From contig CAWEYW010000005.1 in NCBI GenBank assembly GCA_963813415.1, positions 124,001-188,000 on the forward strand: a DNA stretch of 64,000 nucleotides. Reading direction: 5' to 3'. The position numbers and the translations under genes are program-made. Origin of the DNA: CAIWHR01 sp963813415. GTDB lineage: Bacteria > Pseudomonadota > Gammaproteobacteria > Burkholderiales > Casimicrobiaceae. Of the stretch, positions 7,399 to 16,399 are shown piece by piece. Under the pieces are notes generated by a model. The model was not told where the DNA came from. It searched no databases and was given only the letters and a program-made list of their open reading frames with translations. Positions within the stretch are counted from its first letter, which is position 1, and the number at the start of each line of letters is the position of its first letter.

Positions 7399-8898
7399 AT
7401 GAATATCCAAGACCTGCTCCACACGCTCCTGCCCGAGCTCGAGTCGGCCACAGGCGGTGATCTCGCCGTGCGCACGCCCATCGACGGCAGTCAGCTCGCG
7501 ACGCTGCGCGTCGACGACGATGCGTCCATCGCGGCGAAGCTGGTGCAGGCGCACACCGCGTTCCTCGCGTGGCGCACGACACCACCACCCCGGCGTGGGG
7601 AACTGGTGCGGCTTTTCGGCGACGAGTTGCGGCGGCACAAGACCGCGCTCGGAGAACTGGTGACGATCGAGTCGGGCAAGATCGTGCAGGAGGGGCTTGG
7701 CGAAGTCCAGGAGATGATCGACATCTGCGACTTCGCCGTAGGCCTGTCGCGCCAGCTCTATGGCTTGACGATCGCCTCCGAGCGGCCGGGTCACCGCATG
7801 ATGGAGACCTGGCATCCGGCTGGCGTGGTGGCGATCATCAGCGCCTTCAACTTCCCGGTGGCGGTTTGGTCATGGAATGCCGCACTGGCGCTCGTGTGTG
7901 GCGATGCTGTCGTGTGGAAGCCTTCCGAGAAGACCCCGCTGACGGCGCTCGCCTGCCAGGCACTCCTGCAACGCGCCATGGATCAGATGGGTGGCGTGCC
8001 TCCGGGCCTTGCGCAGGTCGTGATCGGCAATGCGCGGCAAGGCATGGCATTGGCGAGCGATCCGCGAATAGCTGTCGTGTCGGCCACGGGGAGCACACGC
8101 ATGGGCCGTGCCGTCGCGCAGGCAGGCGCCGCGCGTCTGACGCGTACGCTGCTGGAGCTCGGCGGCAACAACGCGCTCGTCGCCGCGCCGTCGTGCGATC
8201 TCGAGCTCGCCATTCGCGCGATCGTGTTCTCTGCCGTCGGCACGGCGGGGCAGCGGTGCACATCGCTGCGCCGGCTGATCGCGCACGAGTCGATCCACGA
8301 CACGCTGGTGCAGCGTCTGGTCGGCGTGTATGAAAGGCTCCCGGTCGGCAATCCGCTCGACGCGGGTACGCTCGTCGGTCCGCTCATCGACGCCGCGGCC
8401 GGCGACGCGATGCAGGTCGCGCTGGCGGAGGCCCGCGCCGAAGGTGGCCGGGTGCACGGCGGCGAGCGGATGCGCATCGCGGGGTGCGAGAGTGGATGCT
8501 ATGTCCGGCCGGCGCTGATCGAGATGCCGGCGCAGGTCGCGCTGATGCGGCGGGAAACGTTCGCACCGATCCTGTACGTCCTGCGCTACCGCGATTTCGA
8601 CGACGCGGTCGCACTCAACAACGATGTGCCGCAAGGGCTCTCGTCGTCGGTTTTCACCAATGACCTGCGCGAGATGGAGACTTTTCTGTCCGCGGCCGGC
8701 AGCGACTGCGGCATCGCCAACGTCAACCTCGGCCCGTCGGGCGCCGAAATCGGGGGTGCGTTCGGCGGGGAGAAGGACACCGGTGGTGGACGCGAGTCCG
8801 GGTCCGACGCGTGGAAGGCCTACATGCGGCGAGCCACCAACACGATCAACTACAGCGGCGCCCTGCCCCTTGCGCAAGGCATCCGGTTCGACGTCTGA
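7399..8898 (+). CDS. Aldehyde dehydrogenase, alpha-aminoadipate semialdehyde dehydrogenase-like
   Basis: A 499-residue NAD(P)-dependent aldehyde dehydrogenase. The catalytic Cys287 lies in GTAGQRCTSLRR and the general-base Glu253 in LLELGGNNAL. The C-terminal IGGAFGGEKDTGGGRESGSD motif is characteristic of the ALDH7/antiquitin (AmaB/PipF-type) branch, which oxidises 2-aminoadipate 6-semialdehyde to 2-aminoadipate. Start at the ATG at 7399, 23 bp after the saccharopine-dehydrogenase-like gene, makes a two-gene operon. This pairing is the best evidence for a lysine (or pipecolate) degradation role. Confidence 0.92.
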   Translation: MNIQDLLHTLLPELESATGGDLAVRTPIDGSQLATLRVDDDASIAAKLVQAHTAFLAWRTTPPPRRGELVRLFGDELRRHKTALGELVTIESGKIVQEGLGEVQEMIDICDFAVGLSRQLYGLTIASERPGHRMMETWHPAGVVAIISAFNFPVAVWSWNAALALVCGDAVVWKPSEKTPLTALACQALLQRAMDQMGGVPPGLAQVVIGNARQGMALASDPRIAVVSATGSTRMGRAVAQAGAARLTRTLLELGGNNALVAAPSCDLELAIRAIVFSAVGTAGQRCTSLRRLIAHESIHDTLVQRLVGVYERLPVGNPLDAGTLVGPLIDAAAGDAMQVALAEARAEGGRVHGGERMRIAGCESGCYVRPALIEMPAQVALMRRETFAPILYVLRYRDFDDAVALNNDVPQGLSSSVFTNDLREMETFLSAAGSDCGIANVNLGPSGAEIGGAFGGEKDTGGGRESGSDAWKAYMRRATNTINYSGALPLAQGIRFDV

Positions 8899-9015
8899 TT
8901 TCCGACGCAGCTTGCGCCGGCCGCAGTGTCTGTGGTGGGGCGGGCGGTGAACCTTCGGCTGCGCCATCCTCTCCATAACCATGCGCACGGCCGGTGCGCC
9001 AGCTCCGGGGGGCGG

Positions 9016-9444
9016 ATGATCAGCCAGGCGACGCACGTTCACGCAGCAAGCAGCGTTTACCGGGCCGCCCGGAAGCAGCGCGCCCGTAAGGGCCTGATCG
9101 CACTCGCGCAACTGATGGATTCGGCCGTCGCGGTGCCGGTGCTGCGCACGCGCGTCGGGCTGGATGCGTTGCTGGGCCTCGTGCCGGTCGCCGGCGACGT
9201 GGTCTCCGCGATCATCGGGCTGTACGCCGTGGCCCAGGCACGCGAGCTTGGCGCATCACGCTGGCTGCAGACCCGCATGATCGGCAATCTGGTGCTGGAC
9301 GCAGCGATCGGCGTGGTGCCCGTGGCCGGCGATATCGCGGACGTGTTCTTCCGGGCGCATCGCCGCAACTTGCGGCTCCTGCAGCGCGAGCTCGGCGAGC
9401 CGTTCATCGAGGCCGAATCCAGCGTGCCGCCGCACCCGCGCTAG
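9016..9444 (+). CDS. DUF4112 family membrane-associated protein
   Basis: A 142-residue protein with two near-identical hydrophobic repeats, LLGLVPVAGDVVSAIIGLY and AAIGVVPVAGDIADVFF, the hallmark of DUF4112. Each VPVAGD loop probably links two membrane-inserted helices. The ATG at 9016 follows a run of G (GGGGGGCGG) that serves as ribosome-binding site. An upstream in-frame start at 8926 would add an unconserved His/Arg-rich leader. Function is unknown in the family. It follows the lysine module by about 120 bp and is convergent with an MFS gene. Confidence 0.85.
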   Translation: MISQATHVHAASSVYRAARKQRARKGLIALAQLMDSAVAVPVLRTRVGLDALLGLVPVAGDVVSAIIGLYAVAQARELGASRWLQTRMIGNLVLDAAIGVVPVAGDIADVFFRAHRRNLRLLQRELGEPFIEAESSVPPHPR

Positions 9445-9495
9445 CGCGATATCGATCCTGAATGGCATTCCCTTGCCGGCAGCGGCGCGCCGCCG

Positions 9496-10779
9496 TCAGG
9501 CAGGCGCCGGCAACGGCGGGCGCCACAACGCGCGCCGCAGCAGCCAGGCAGCGATGGCGACGTTCACCAGATTCCACCCGATGCCATTGAGGAATGCAGC
9601 ACCATACGAGCCTGTCAGGTCGAAAATGGCGCCCGACATCCAGCCGCCGATGGCCATGCCGAACAGCGTCGCGGTGATGACGCTGGCCACGCGCGTGCCT
9701 GCCTCGCGCGGCGGGAAATATTCGCGCACGATGATCGCGTACGAAGGCACGATGCCGCCCTGGAACAGTCCGAAGAGAGCGGAGATGACGTACAACGAGG
9801 CGAGTCCGTCGAAGGGCAGGAAGAGCAGCAGCGCGATGCACTGGAGCGTCGACCCGAGCAGCAGCGTTCGCAGCCCCCCGATGCGATCGCAGATGAAGCC
9901 GAAGGTGAGCCGGCTGACGATGCCGCACCCCAGCATCAGCGAAAGCATCTGTGCCCCACGCGCCGGGCCATAGCCCAGATCGCTGCAATACGCCACGAGA
10001 TGCACCTGCGGCATCGACATCGCCACGCAACAGCAGAGGCCGGCCACGATGAGCAGCATCTGCAGCGCCTTGCTGGAGATGCCGAGGGCGTCCGGACGCG
10101 GATGCGCACTCGCGCGCGCGCCGAGGGTCAAGGGCTGCAGCTCGGTCAAGGGGGGTGCGCGCCGCAGCAGCAGCGCGAGTGGGAGCATCGTCACCATGCA
10201 GAACACGCCGATGCCGAGATAGGCGTCGCGCCAGCCCACCGAGGCGATGAAGTGCTGGACGATCGGCGGCCATACGGTCCCGGCCAGGTAGTTGCCGCTC
10301 GCGAAGATCGCCACCGCGACGCCGCGCCGGCGCACGAACCACAGCGAGGTGTGCGCGAGCAGCGGACCGAAGGTCGCCGAGCTCCCGGCGCCGATCAGCA
10401 GGCCCTGGGCCAGGGCGTATTGCCACAGGCTGCCCGCGAAGCTCGCGGCGATGTAGCCGCCGCCGAGCGCGATGCTCCCCAGCATCACCGGAAACATGAT
10501 CCCGAATCGGTCGGACAGGCGCCCGAGCAGGATCCCGCTCACCCCGAAACCGAGCATGGTGAGCGTGAAGGGGAACGAAGCGCCGGCGCGCGCAACATGG
10601 AACTCCGCCTGCACCGCCGGCAGCGCTACCACTACCGACCACATGCCCACACCACCGATCGTGGAAAGCAGGAGCGTGGTGCCGAGGCGAAACCAGGCGT
10701 ACCCGGATTCCGCCTCGCCGGGCGCCGATCGCAAGCGGCGGGCGTCGTCCACCGCAGTGGTCGTTGTCGTGCGGGTCAT
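9496..10779 (-). CDS. MFS transporter, monocarboxylate/oxalate-formate-like
   Basis: A 427-residue, about 12-helix inner-membrane transporter. Features include GVGMWSVVVALPAVQAEF near helix 1, the loop 2-3 motif GRLSDRFG, a GFICDRIGG motif in the matching loop of the second half, and LFGLFQGGIVPSYA in helix 10. The pattern resembles MCT/OFA-type carboxylate transporters; the substrate cannot be assigned. A signal-like hydrophilic N-terminus of about 25 residues precedes helix 1. ATG at 10779. It is divergent from the DUF72 gene with about 80 bp between. Confidence 0.9.
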   Translation of the reverse strand: MTRTTTTTAVDDARRLRSAPGEAESGYAWFRLGTTLLLSTIGGVGMWSVVVALPAVQAEFHVARAGASFPFTLTMLGFGVSGILLGRLSDRFGIMFPVMLGSIALGGGYIAASFAGSLWQYALAQGLLIGAGSSATFGPLLAHTSLWFVRRRGVAVAIFASGNYLAGTVWPPIVQHFIASVGWRDAYLGIGVFCMVTMLPLALLLRRAPPLTELQPLTLGARASAHPRPDALGISSKALQMLLIVAGLCCCVAMSMPQVHLVAYCSDLGYGPARGAQMLSLMLGCGIVSRLTFGFICDRIGGLRTLLLGSTLQCIALLLFLPFDGLASLYVISALFGLFQGGIVPSYAIIVREYFPPREAGTRVASVITATLFGMAIGGWMSGAIFDLTGSYGAAFLNGIGWNLVNVAIAAWLLRRALWRPPLPAPA

Positions 10780-10859
10780 CGTTGGTCAGAGTGGCGAGCG
10801 GCGATTGTGCCATGCGCCCATCGCGTCGCAGGCAGCGTGTTCTCGACGATCGGTTGCGT

Positions 10860-11777
10860 ATGAGCAAGATCCTGGTCGGCACGTCGTCATGGACCGACAA
10901 GACGCTCATTGCGTCGGGCCGCTTCTATCCACCAGGGGCGACCACGCCCGAGGACCGCCTTCGGTTTTACGCGTCGCAGTTTCCGATCGTGGAGATCGAC
11001 AGCAGCTACTACGGCCTCCCCAGCGTCGACAACGCGCGGCTCTGGGTCGAGCGCACGCCGCCCGGCTTCGTGTTCAACATCAAGGCGTACCGCCTGTTCA
11101 CCCGGCACCAGACACCGGTCGCCTCGCTGGCCAAGGAGATCCGCGGCGCGCTCGGCGCCGAGAACAGGAAGAACATCTACGACAAGGATGTGCCGGCCGA
11201 AATCGCGCTCGAGTTGTGGCGACAATTCCGCGCCGTGCTGGAGATCCTGCGTGCAGCCGACAAGCTCGGCGCCGTGCATTTCCAGTTCGCGCCCTGGGTC
11301 GCCTTCCATCCGCAGAGCTTCGCGTACATCGAGCACTGTCGCGCGATGCTGGCCGGTTTCCGGCTCGCCGTGGAGTTTCGCAATCGCACCTGGTTCGCAG
11401 GGACGAAACACGCCGAGCGCACGCTGGCGTTCGAGCGCGACAATGGTCTCGTGAACGTGGTGGTCGACGAGCCGCAGGGCATCGCCAATACCATCCCGGC
11501 CGTGTGGGAGGTGACGCAACCGGAGCTCGCCGTCGTACGCCTGCATGGTCGCAATCACGCGACGTGGAATCGCAAGGGCCTGCGCGCGTCCTCCCAGCGC
11601 TTCAACTACGATTACAGCGAAGGCGAGCTTGCGGAGCTCGCCCGGGATGTCGACGCCCTGTCACGCAAGACGGAAATGGTCCACGTGCTGTTCAACAACA
11701 ATTATGAAGACCAGGGGCAGCGCGGTGCGCGCACGATGCAGCGACACCTCGGTGCCCACGTGCCGGCGGCGCGCTGA
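10860..11777 (+). CDS. DUF72 domain-containing protein (YecE-like)
   Basis: A 305-residue TIM-barrel-like protein of the DUF72/YecE family. Typical motifs are ILVGTSSWTDKTLIASGRFYP at the N-terminus (two adjoining stretches), IDSSYYGLPS, FVFNIKAYRLFT, VEFRNRTWF and the C-terminal VHVLFNNNYEDQG. The family is widespread and biochemically undefined. The ATG at 10860 begins the conserved domain; an earlier in-frame start adds a non-conserved leader. It is convergent with nagZ, 19 bp away. Confidence 0.93.
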   Translation: MSKILVGTSSWTDKTLIASGRFYPPGATTPEDRLRFYASQFPIVEIDSSYYGLPSVDNARLWVERTPPGFVFNIKAYRLFTRHQTPVASLAKEIRGALGAENRKNIYDKDVPAEIALELWRQFRAVLEILRAADKLGAVHFQFAPWVAFHPQSFAYIEHCRAMLAGFRLAVEFRNRTWFAGTKHAERTLAFERDNGLVNVVVDEPQGIANTIPAVWEVTQPELAVVRLHGRNHATWNRKGLRASSQRFNYDYSEGELAELARDVDALSRKTEMVHVLFNNNYEDQGQRGARTMQRHLGAHVPAAR

Positions 11778-11796
11778 TCGAGCGGACGGTGCGCCC

Positions 11797-12792
11797 TCAC
11801 GCCGGCGCGGGTCCGGGCGTGGTGCCCTCCATCCGACGCCAGCGCTCGGTGAGTGACGCATCCAGGGGACGCTGCCACGATTGCAGCAGATCATCGGCGC
11901 CCTCGGGATCGTTGCACACCAGCACGACATCGCAGCCGGCGTCGAGCGCCGCATCGGCCCGCTGGCGCATGTCGCCCGCGCTGCGGGCGCCAGCCATGCC
12001 GAGATCGTCGGAAAAGATGACCCCGTCGAACCGCATCCGATCACGCAGGATCTCCTGCAGCCATCGCGACGAGAATCCGGCGGGCCGGTCATCTACGGCC
12101 GGATAGACGACGTGAGCCGGCATGATCGCCTCCAGCCCTTGGCCGATCAGCGCACCGAAGGGTACGAGGTCATCGGCGATCAGCGCTGCGAGCTCGCGTT
12201 CGTCGACCGGCAGGTCGGTGTGCGAGTCGGCTTCGGCGTAGCCATGACCGGGGAAATGCTTGCCGACGGCCGGCATGCCGCCGGCCCGCAAGCCGCGGTG
12301 CAATTCGGCTGCAAGATGCGCGACGGCGTTCGGGTTGCGGTGGAAGGCGCGGTTGCCGATCACTCCGCTGCGCCCATAGTCGAGGTCGAGCACCGGCGTG
12401 AAGCTGAAGTCGACACCGCATGCACGCAGCTCCGTCGCGATCGTCCAACCCGACTGCGCCGTCTCGCGTGCCGCGCGGGCGACGTCGCGGTCCCACATCT
12501 CACCGAGCGTGCGCATCGGCGCGATTGCGGAGAACCCGTCCCGAAAGCGCTGCACGCGACCGCCTTCATGATCCACCGCGACGAGGAGCGCCGGCGAGCG
12601 CAGCTCGGCAACGGACGCCGTGAGCGCACGCAGCTGTGCCGGATCACTGTAGTTCCGGCTGAACAGGATCACCGCGCCTACCGACGGATGCAGCAGTCGC
12701 TCACGCTCGGCGGGCGTGAGCTCGAGTCCGCCAAGGTCCACCATGACCGGGCCGCGCGGGAGCCGCGCCGGGACAGCGGCGTCCAGCGTCAT
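11797..12792 (-). CDS. nagZ: Beta-N-acetylhexosaminidase
   Basis: Cytosolic glycoside hydrolase family 3 enzyme of peptidoglycan recycling, releasing GlcNAc from anhydromuropeptides. The 331 residues include VAVDHEGGRVQRF, GRSGVIGNRAFHRNP and the family's catalytic KHFPGHGYAEADSH loop, whose His/Asp pair acts as acid/base. A late VIFSDDLGM motif supplies the nucleophile Asp. The start at 12792 overlaps the pdxJ stop by ATGA. The gene ends the long minus-strand run from lepB. Confidence 0.96.
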   Translation of the reverse strand: MTLDAAVPARLPRGPVMVDLGGLELTPAERERLLHPSVGAVILFSRNYSDPAQLRALTASVAELRSPALLVAVDHEGGRVQRFRDGFSAIAPMRTLGEMWDRDVARAARETAQSGWTIATELRACGVDFSFTPVLDLDYGRSGVIGNRAFHRNPNAVAHLAAELHRGLRAGGMPAVGKHFPGHGYAEADSHTDLPVDERELAALIADDLVPFGALIGQGLEAIMPAHVVYPAVDDRPAGFSSRWLQEILRDRMRFDGVIFSDDLGMAGARSAGDMRQRADAALDAGCDVVLVCNDPEGADDLLQSWQRPLDASLTERWRRMEGTTPGPAPA

Positions 12793-13544
12793 GATGGGCG
12801 TGCGGCCGCTTCGCGCAACAGCACCTTCATCGTGCGCACCGCCTCGCGCAAGCCGACGAAGACCGAGCGCGACACGATCGAGTGCCCGATGTGCAGCTCG
12901 CGCACGCCGGGGAGGCTCGCGACCGGCTGCACGTTGAAGTAGTTGAGCGCATGTCCGGCATTGAAGCGCATGCCGGCGGCGAGCACCGCCGCACCGGCCT
13001 CGCGCAGCTTGCGCAGCTCCTCCATCACCGAAGCACTTTCTGGATCGCGGCCGCGGGCGTGAAACGCATGCGCATACGGACCGGTATGCAGCTCGCACAC
13101 CCGCGCGCCGATGCGCGCGGCCGCCTCCACCTGCCGCACTTCGGCATCGATGAATACGCTGGTCACGATTCCGGAAGCGCCAAGCCGCTGCACGGCGTCG
13201 CGCAACTTGGCTTCCTGGCTGGCGACGTCGAGCCCGCCTTCGGTCGTGATCTCGTGACGGCCCTCCGGGACGAGCATCGCCATCTCCGGCCGCAGCCGGC
13301 AGGCGATTTCGATCATCTCGGGCGTCGCGGCCATTTCCAGATTGAGCTTGATGTGGACCAGCTCGCGCAGCCTGCGCACGTCCTCGTCCTGGATGTGGCG
13401 ACGGTCCTCGCGCAGATGGACGGTGATGCCATCGGCGCCGCCGAGATGAGCCTCGACCGCGGCCCAGACGGGGTCCGGCTCATAGGTGCCGCGCGCCTGC
13501 CGCAGGGTCGCGACGTGGTCGATGTTGACGCCAAGCTCGATCAC
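12789..13544 (-). CDS. pdxJ: Pyridoxine 5'-phosphate synthase
   Basis: Condenses 1-deoxyxylulose 5-phosphate with 3-amino-2-oxopropyl phosphate to give pyridoxine 5'-phosphate. The 251 residues are full length and include LGVNIDHVATLRQARG, ADGITVHLREDRRHI, LNLEMAAT, VSVFIDA-like TSVFIDAEV, ELHTGPYAHAFH and FNAGHALNYFN. The start is GTG at 13544 with AAGGAAG upstream, immediately after the recO stop (1-bp gap). The pdxJ-recO pairing is conserved in proteobacteria. Confidence 0.97.
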   Translation of the reverse strand: MIELGVNIDHVATLRQARGTYEPDPVWAAVEAHLGGADGITVHLREDRRHIQDEDVRRLRELVHIKLNLEMAATPEMIEIACRLRPEMAMLVPEGRHEITTEGGLDVASQEAKLRDAVQRLGASGIVTSVFIDAEVRQVEAAARIGARVCELHTGPYAHAFHARGRDPESASVMEELRKLREAGAAVLAAGMRFNAGHALNYFNVQPVASLPGVRELHIGHSIVSRSVFVGLREAVRTMKVLLREAAARPS

Positions 13545-13545
13545 T

Positions 13546-14331
13546 TCAGTCTTCCTTCCGCACCGCCGATTCAGGGGGAGCCACGCCGTCGAGCGCCTGC
13601 AGGTCCTGCACGAGCCGCCGGCTTTCGACCCCGCGCTGCTCGAGATAATGATCGAGCACTTCGCGCATCAGACGCTTGGCCTCGGCAGCCGTCTCCGCGT
13701 CCGGGTAGCGATCGTCGGCGAGCGCCAGCAGCGTCGCGCCGCGCACGACGGGCAGCACGTTGCCGCGCCCTTCCGCGCCCGCACCTTCCACGATGCGCGG
13801 TCCGCGGTCGAAGGCGTAATGGTACCGTGCGGAGGCTTCGACGGCCTTGCCGGTATCGACTTCGCGCACGAGCGGCAGCGCGTAACCGAGCTCGGCGAGC
13901 AGCCGCACCTCGAATCGTCGCAGCACGCTTGCCTGCTCCGATCCGGTCGCGAGATCGGTCAGCGCAGCGTCGTAGTGCCCGAAAAGCGCCGGATGCGGAT
14001 CTTCGCGCGGCAGCAGCTTGAGCAGGAGCTCGTTGAGGTAGAACCCGCACATCAGCGCGGAACCGCAGAGCAGGGGCAAGCCGCCGCGCCACTCCGCCTT
14101 CATCAGGGTCTTGAGCTCCTGCTGTCCGGCCCATCCCAGCAGCAGCGGCTGGAACGCCTGCAGGACGCCGCGCATTTCGGAGCGCGGCCGCTTCGCCCCG
14201 CGCGCCACCATCGCCACCCGGCCGTACTGCCCCGTGAACGCCTCCACGATGAGACTCGTCTCGCGGTAGGCGTACGTATGCAGCACGAACGCCGGTTCGT
14301 CATCGCGACGGAGCGGTTGTGCGCGGGCCAT
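13546..14331 (-). CDS. recO: DNA repair protein RecO
   Basis: Recombination mediator that helps load RecA on SSB-coated gaps. The 261 residues have an N-terminal OB-fold with VLHTYAYRETSLIVEAFT and VARGAKRPRSEMRGVLQAF. A helical C-terminal part includes SALMCGFYLNELLLKLLPRE and LRRFEVRLLAELGYA. No CxxC zinc knuckle is present, as in the E. coli protein. ATG at 14331, 63 bp after the era stop. It sits in the standard rnc-era-recO-pdxJ order. Confidence 0.95.
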   Translation of the reverse strand: MARAQPLRRDDEPAFVLHTYAYRETSLIVEAFTGQYGRVAMVARGAKRPRSEMRGVLQAFQPLLLGWAGQQELKTLMKAEWRGGLPLLCGSALMCGFYLNELLLKLLPREDPHPALFGHYDAALTDLATGSEQASVLRRFEVRLLAELGYALPLVREVDTGKAVEASARYHYAFDRGPRIVEGAGAEGRGNVLPVVRGATLLALADDRYPDAETAAEAKRLMREVLDHYLEQRGVESRRLVQDLQALDGVAPPESAVRKED

Positions 14332-14394
14332 CGTCAGAATGGTCCGTCGACCGGTCCGGATTCAGCGGAACTCATCGCGCCGCGGTCGCTTCGC

Positions 14395-15294
14395 CTAGTA
14401 GCCAAAACGTTTCAAGGCGTTTTCGTCGTCGGCCCAGCCACGCTTCACCTTGACCCAGACCTCGAGGAAGACCTTGCCACCGAAGAGCCGCTCCATGTCT
14501 TCCCGTGCCCGGGTTGCGATGTCCTTCATGCGTGACCCGGCTTCACCGAGCAGGATGGCGCGCTGGTTGGCCTTGTCGACGTAGATCGTGGCGTGAATGC
14601 GCCGAACGTCACCAATCTGCTCGAAAGTGTCGATGGCGACGGTCGTTGCGTAGGGGACTTCCTCGCCGAGCAGGCGGAAGATCTTTTCGCGAATGAATTC
14701 GGCGGCGAGGAAGCGCTCGTCGCGATCGGTGAGCTCGTCCTGCTCGTAAAGCGGCTCGCGCTCGGGCAGCAGCGGGCGCAGCGTTGCAAGAAGCTCGGCA
14801 AGCCCGCGATCGCGCTCGGCGCTGACCGGTACGATCGCGATGAACGGGAACAGCGACGCGAGCTCGGCCATCTGCGGCAGCATGACATTGCGATCCGCAA
14901 GGCCGTCGATCTTGTTGAGGGCCACGACGGCGCGCGCATGCGGGGGCAAGAGGGCGATCACTGCGCGATCCGCGGGTACCGTGCGGCCCGCCTCGATGAC
15001 CACCACCACGGCATCCACGTCGAGCAGGCTCTGCGTGACCGCGCGGTTCATCCGCACGTTGAGACGCGAGCGATGCAGTGTCTGGAATCCCGGCGTATCC
15101 ACGAACACGAACTGCGCCCCGGCGTCCGTGCGGATGCCGGTCACCTGGTGGCGCGTGGTCTGCGCCTTCTTCGACGTGATGCTGACCTTCTGGCCCACAA
15201 GATGATTGAGCAGCGTGGACTTGCCGACATTCGGCCGACCCACGATGGCGATGTGGCCGCAGCGAAATGCGGCCGGCGGGGCGAGGTCGGTCAT
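14395..15294 (-). CDS. era: GTPase Era
   Basis: Essential Ras-like GTPase that binds 16S rRNA near its 3' end in 30S assembly. The 299 residues carry G1 GRPNVGKSTLLN, G2 region KKAQTTRHQVTGI, G3 DTPGF, G4 NKID, and a C-terminal KH domain with AILLGEAGSRMKDIATRARE. The ATG at 15294 shares one base with the rnc stop (TGATG), so the pair is tightly coupled. A longer upstream frame overlaps rnc and is not needed. Confidence 0.97.
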   Translation of the reverse strand: MTDLAPPAAFRCGHIAIVGRPNVGKSTLLNHLVGQKVSITSKKAQTTRHQVTGIRTDAGAQFVFVDTPGFQTLHRSRLNVRMNRAVTQSLLDVDAVVVVIEAGRTVPADRAVIALLPPHARAVVALNKIDGLADRNVMLPQMAELASLFPFIAIVPVSAERDRGLAELLATLRPLLPEREPLYEQDELTDRDERFLAAEFIREKIFRLLGEEVPYATTVAIDTFEQIGDVRRIHATIYVDKANQRAILLGEAGSRMKDIATRAREDMERLFGGKVFLEVWVKVKRGWADDENALKRFGY

Positions 15295-15968
15295 CAGGGT
15301 TGTCGCGTGAGCTGCTCGTACGCCGTCTGCGCGGCGCGCTGCTCCGCGATCCGTCGACTCGATCCGGTGCCCACAGTCGTGGAATTCATCGCAGCGATCC
15401 GGCACTCCACGGTAAAGGTCTGGGCATGCGCCTCGCCCTCGACGCGCACGACGCCGTACTCGGGCACCGGCATGCGACGGGCCTGCAGCCACTCCTGCAA
15501 GCGGGTCTTGGCGTCCTTGCCCGACGCCGCGGGATCGAGTCCCGCCAGTTCCCCCGCATAGACCGTTTCGACGACGTGGCGCGCCGCGTCGAAGCCGGCA
15601 TCGAGGAACACGGCCCCGAAAATCGCTTCCAGCGCATCGGCGACGATCGACGGCCGCCCCTTGCCGCCGCTGCGCAATTCGCCCTCCCCCAGACGCACGT
15701 GCGCGCCAAGGTCCAGCGCGCCGGCGAGGCGCGCGAGGGTGTCGCGGTTCACGAGATTGGCGCGAACGCGCGAAAGGTCGCCTTCGGCACTGTCGGGAAA
15801 CCGCTCGTAGAGCGCCACGGCAATCGCGCAGTCGAGCACCGCATCGCCGACGAACTCCAGACGCTCGTTGTGCTGGGTGCCGTAACTGCGGTGCGTCAGC
15901 GCCTGATGGAGGAGCTCCGGACGCCGGAAGTCGTGGCCGAGGCGGTCACGCAGGGAAGGAGAAGTCAT
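15294..15968 (-). CDS. rnc: Ribonuclease III
   Basis: Double-stranded-RNA endonuclease for rRNA and mRNA processing. The 224 residues have the RNase III signature ERLEFVGDAVLD, a second acidic site DALEAIFGAVFLDAGFDAA, and a C-terminal double-stranded-RNA-binding domain (from about residue 155) ending SSRRIAEQRAAQTAYEQL. The ATG at 15968 gives the usual MTSPSLRDRLGHDFRRPELL beginning. Upstream in the same direction is the DUF4845 gene, as in many betaproteobacteria. Confidence 0.96.
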   Translation of the reverse strand: MTSPSLRDRLGHDFRRPELLHQALTHRSYGTQHNERLEFVGDAVLDCAIAVALYERFPDSAEGDLSRVRANLVNRDTLARLAGALDLGAHVRLGEGELRSGGKGRPSIVADALEAIFGAVFLDAGFDAARHVVETVYAGELAGLDPAASGKDAKTRLQEWLQARRMPVPEYGVVRVEGEAHAQTFTVECRIAAMNSTTVGTGSSRRIAEQRAAQTAYEQLTRQP

Positions 15969-15999
15969 CCCGCCGGCAATGACCGCCGCCCCGCACCGC

Positions 16000-16362
16000 T
16001 CAGCGCGTCGCGGTCGCCTCGAACTCGAGGATGAGGCTCGCGTTCGCGACGAGATGCATGGTGCGCGACCAGGCGACGCTCGCCCTGATCGCGTTGCCTT
16101 CCCTGTTGATCTCCACGTCCTTGCTCGTGACCGACTCGATGTAGCCGGCGTCGATACGCCGCTGGAAGGCCCTCTGCACATCGGGCACGGCGGTGGGATC
16201 CTTGACGGTTTCGAGCGCTTCGTTCAACGCCTGCTTCACGGCGAAATACTCGAGGACAGCCGGCGTGATGCGAAAACCGATCATCAAGACCGTGACGACC
16301 ACGACCGCCACGAAGAGGAATCCGCCGAAGGTGAGACCGCGCTGCCGGCGTGGGACTTGCAT
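16000..16362 (-). CDS. DUF4845 domain membrane protein
   Basis: A 120-residue protein with a short basic N-terminus (MQVPRRQRGLTFGG), one transmembrane helix (about residues 11-30, FLFVAVVVVTVLMIGF) and a periplasmic domain containing VKQALNEALE and a KDVEINREGNAI strand. The QRGLTFGG start resembles a type IV-pilin-like anchor and is typical of DUF4845. The gene nearly always lies between lepB and rnc in this lineage, but its function is undefined. ATG at 16362 has GGAGG about 8 bp upstream. Confidence 0.88.
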   Translation of the reverse strand: MQVPRRQRGLTFGGFLFVAVVVVTVLMIGFRITPAVLEYFAVKQALNEALETVKDPTAVPDVQRAFQRRIDAGYIESVTSKDVEINREGNAIRASVAWSRTMHLVANASLILEFEATATR

Positions 16363-16399
16363 GCTTCCTCCGGGTGTTTTTCTAGTCGTTCTGGTGGGC

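Noticed and set aside
9473..9513. Terminator between the DUF4112 and MFS genes
   Set aside because: TTGCCGGC and GCCGGCAA arms enclose a GCGGCGCGCCGC palindrome, but no T tract follows on either strand and one arm is within the MFS coding sequence.
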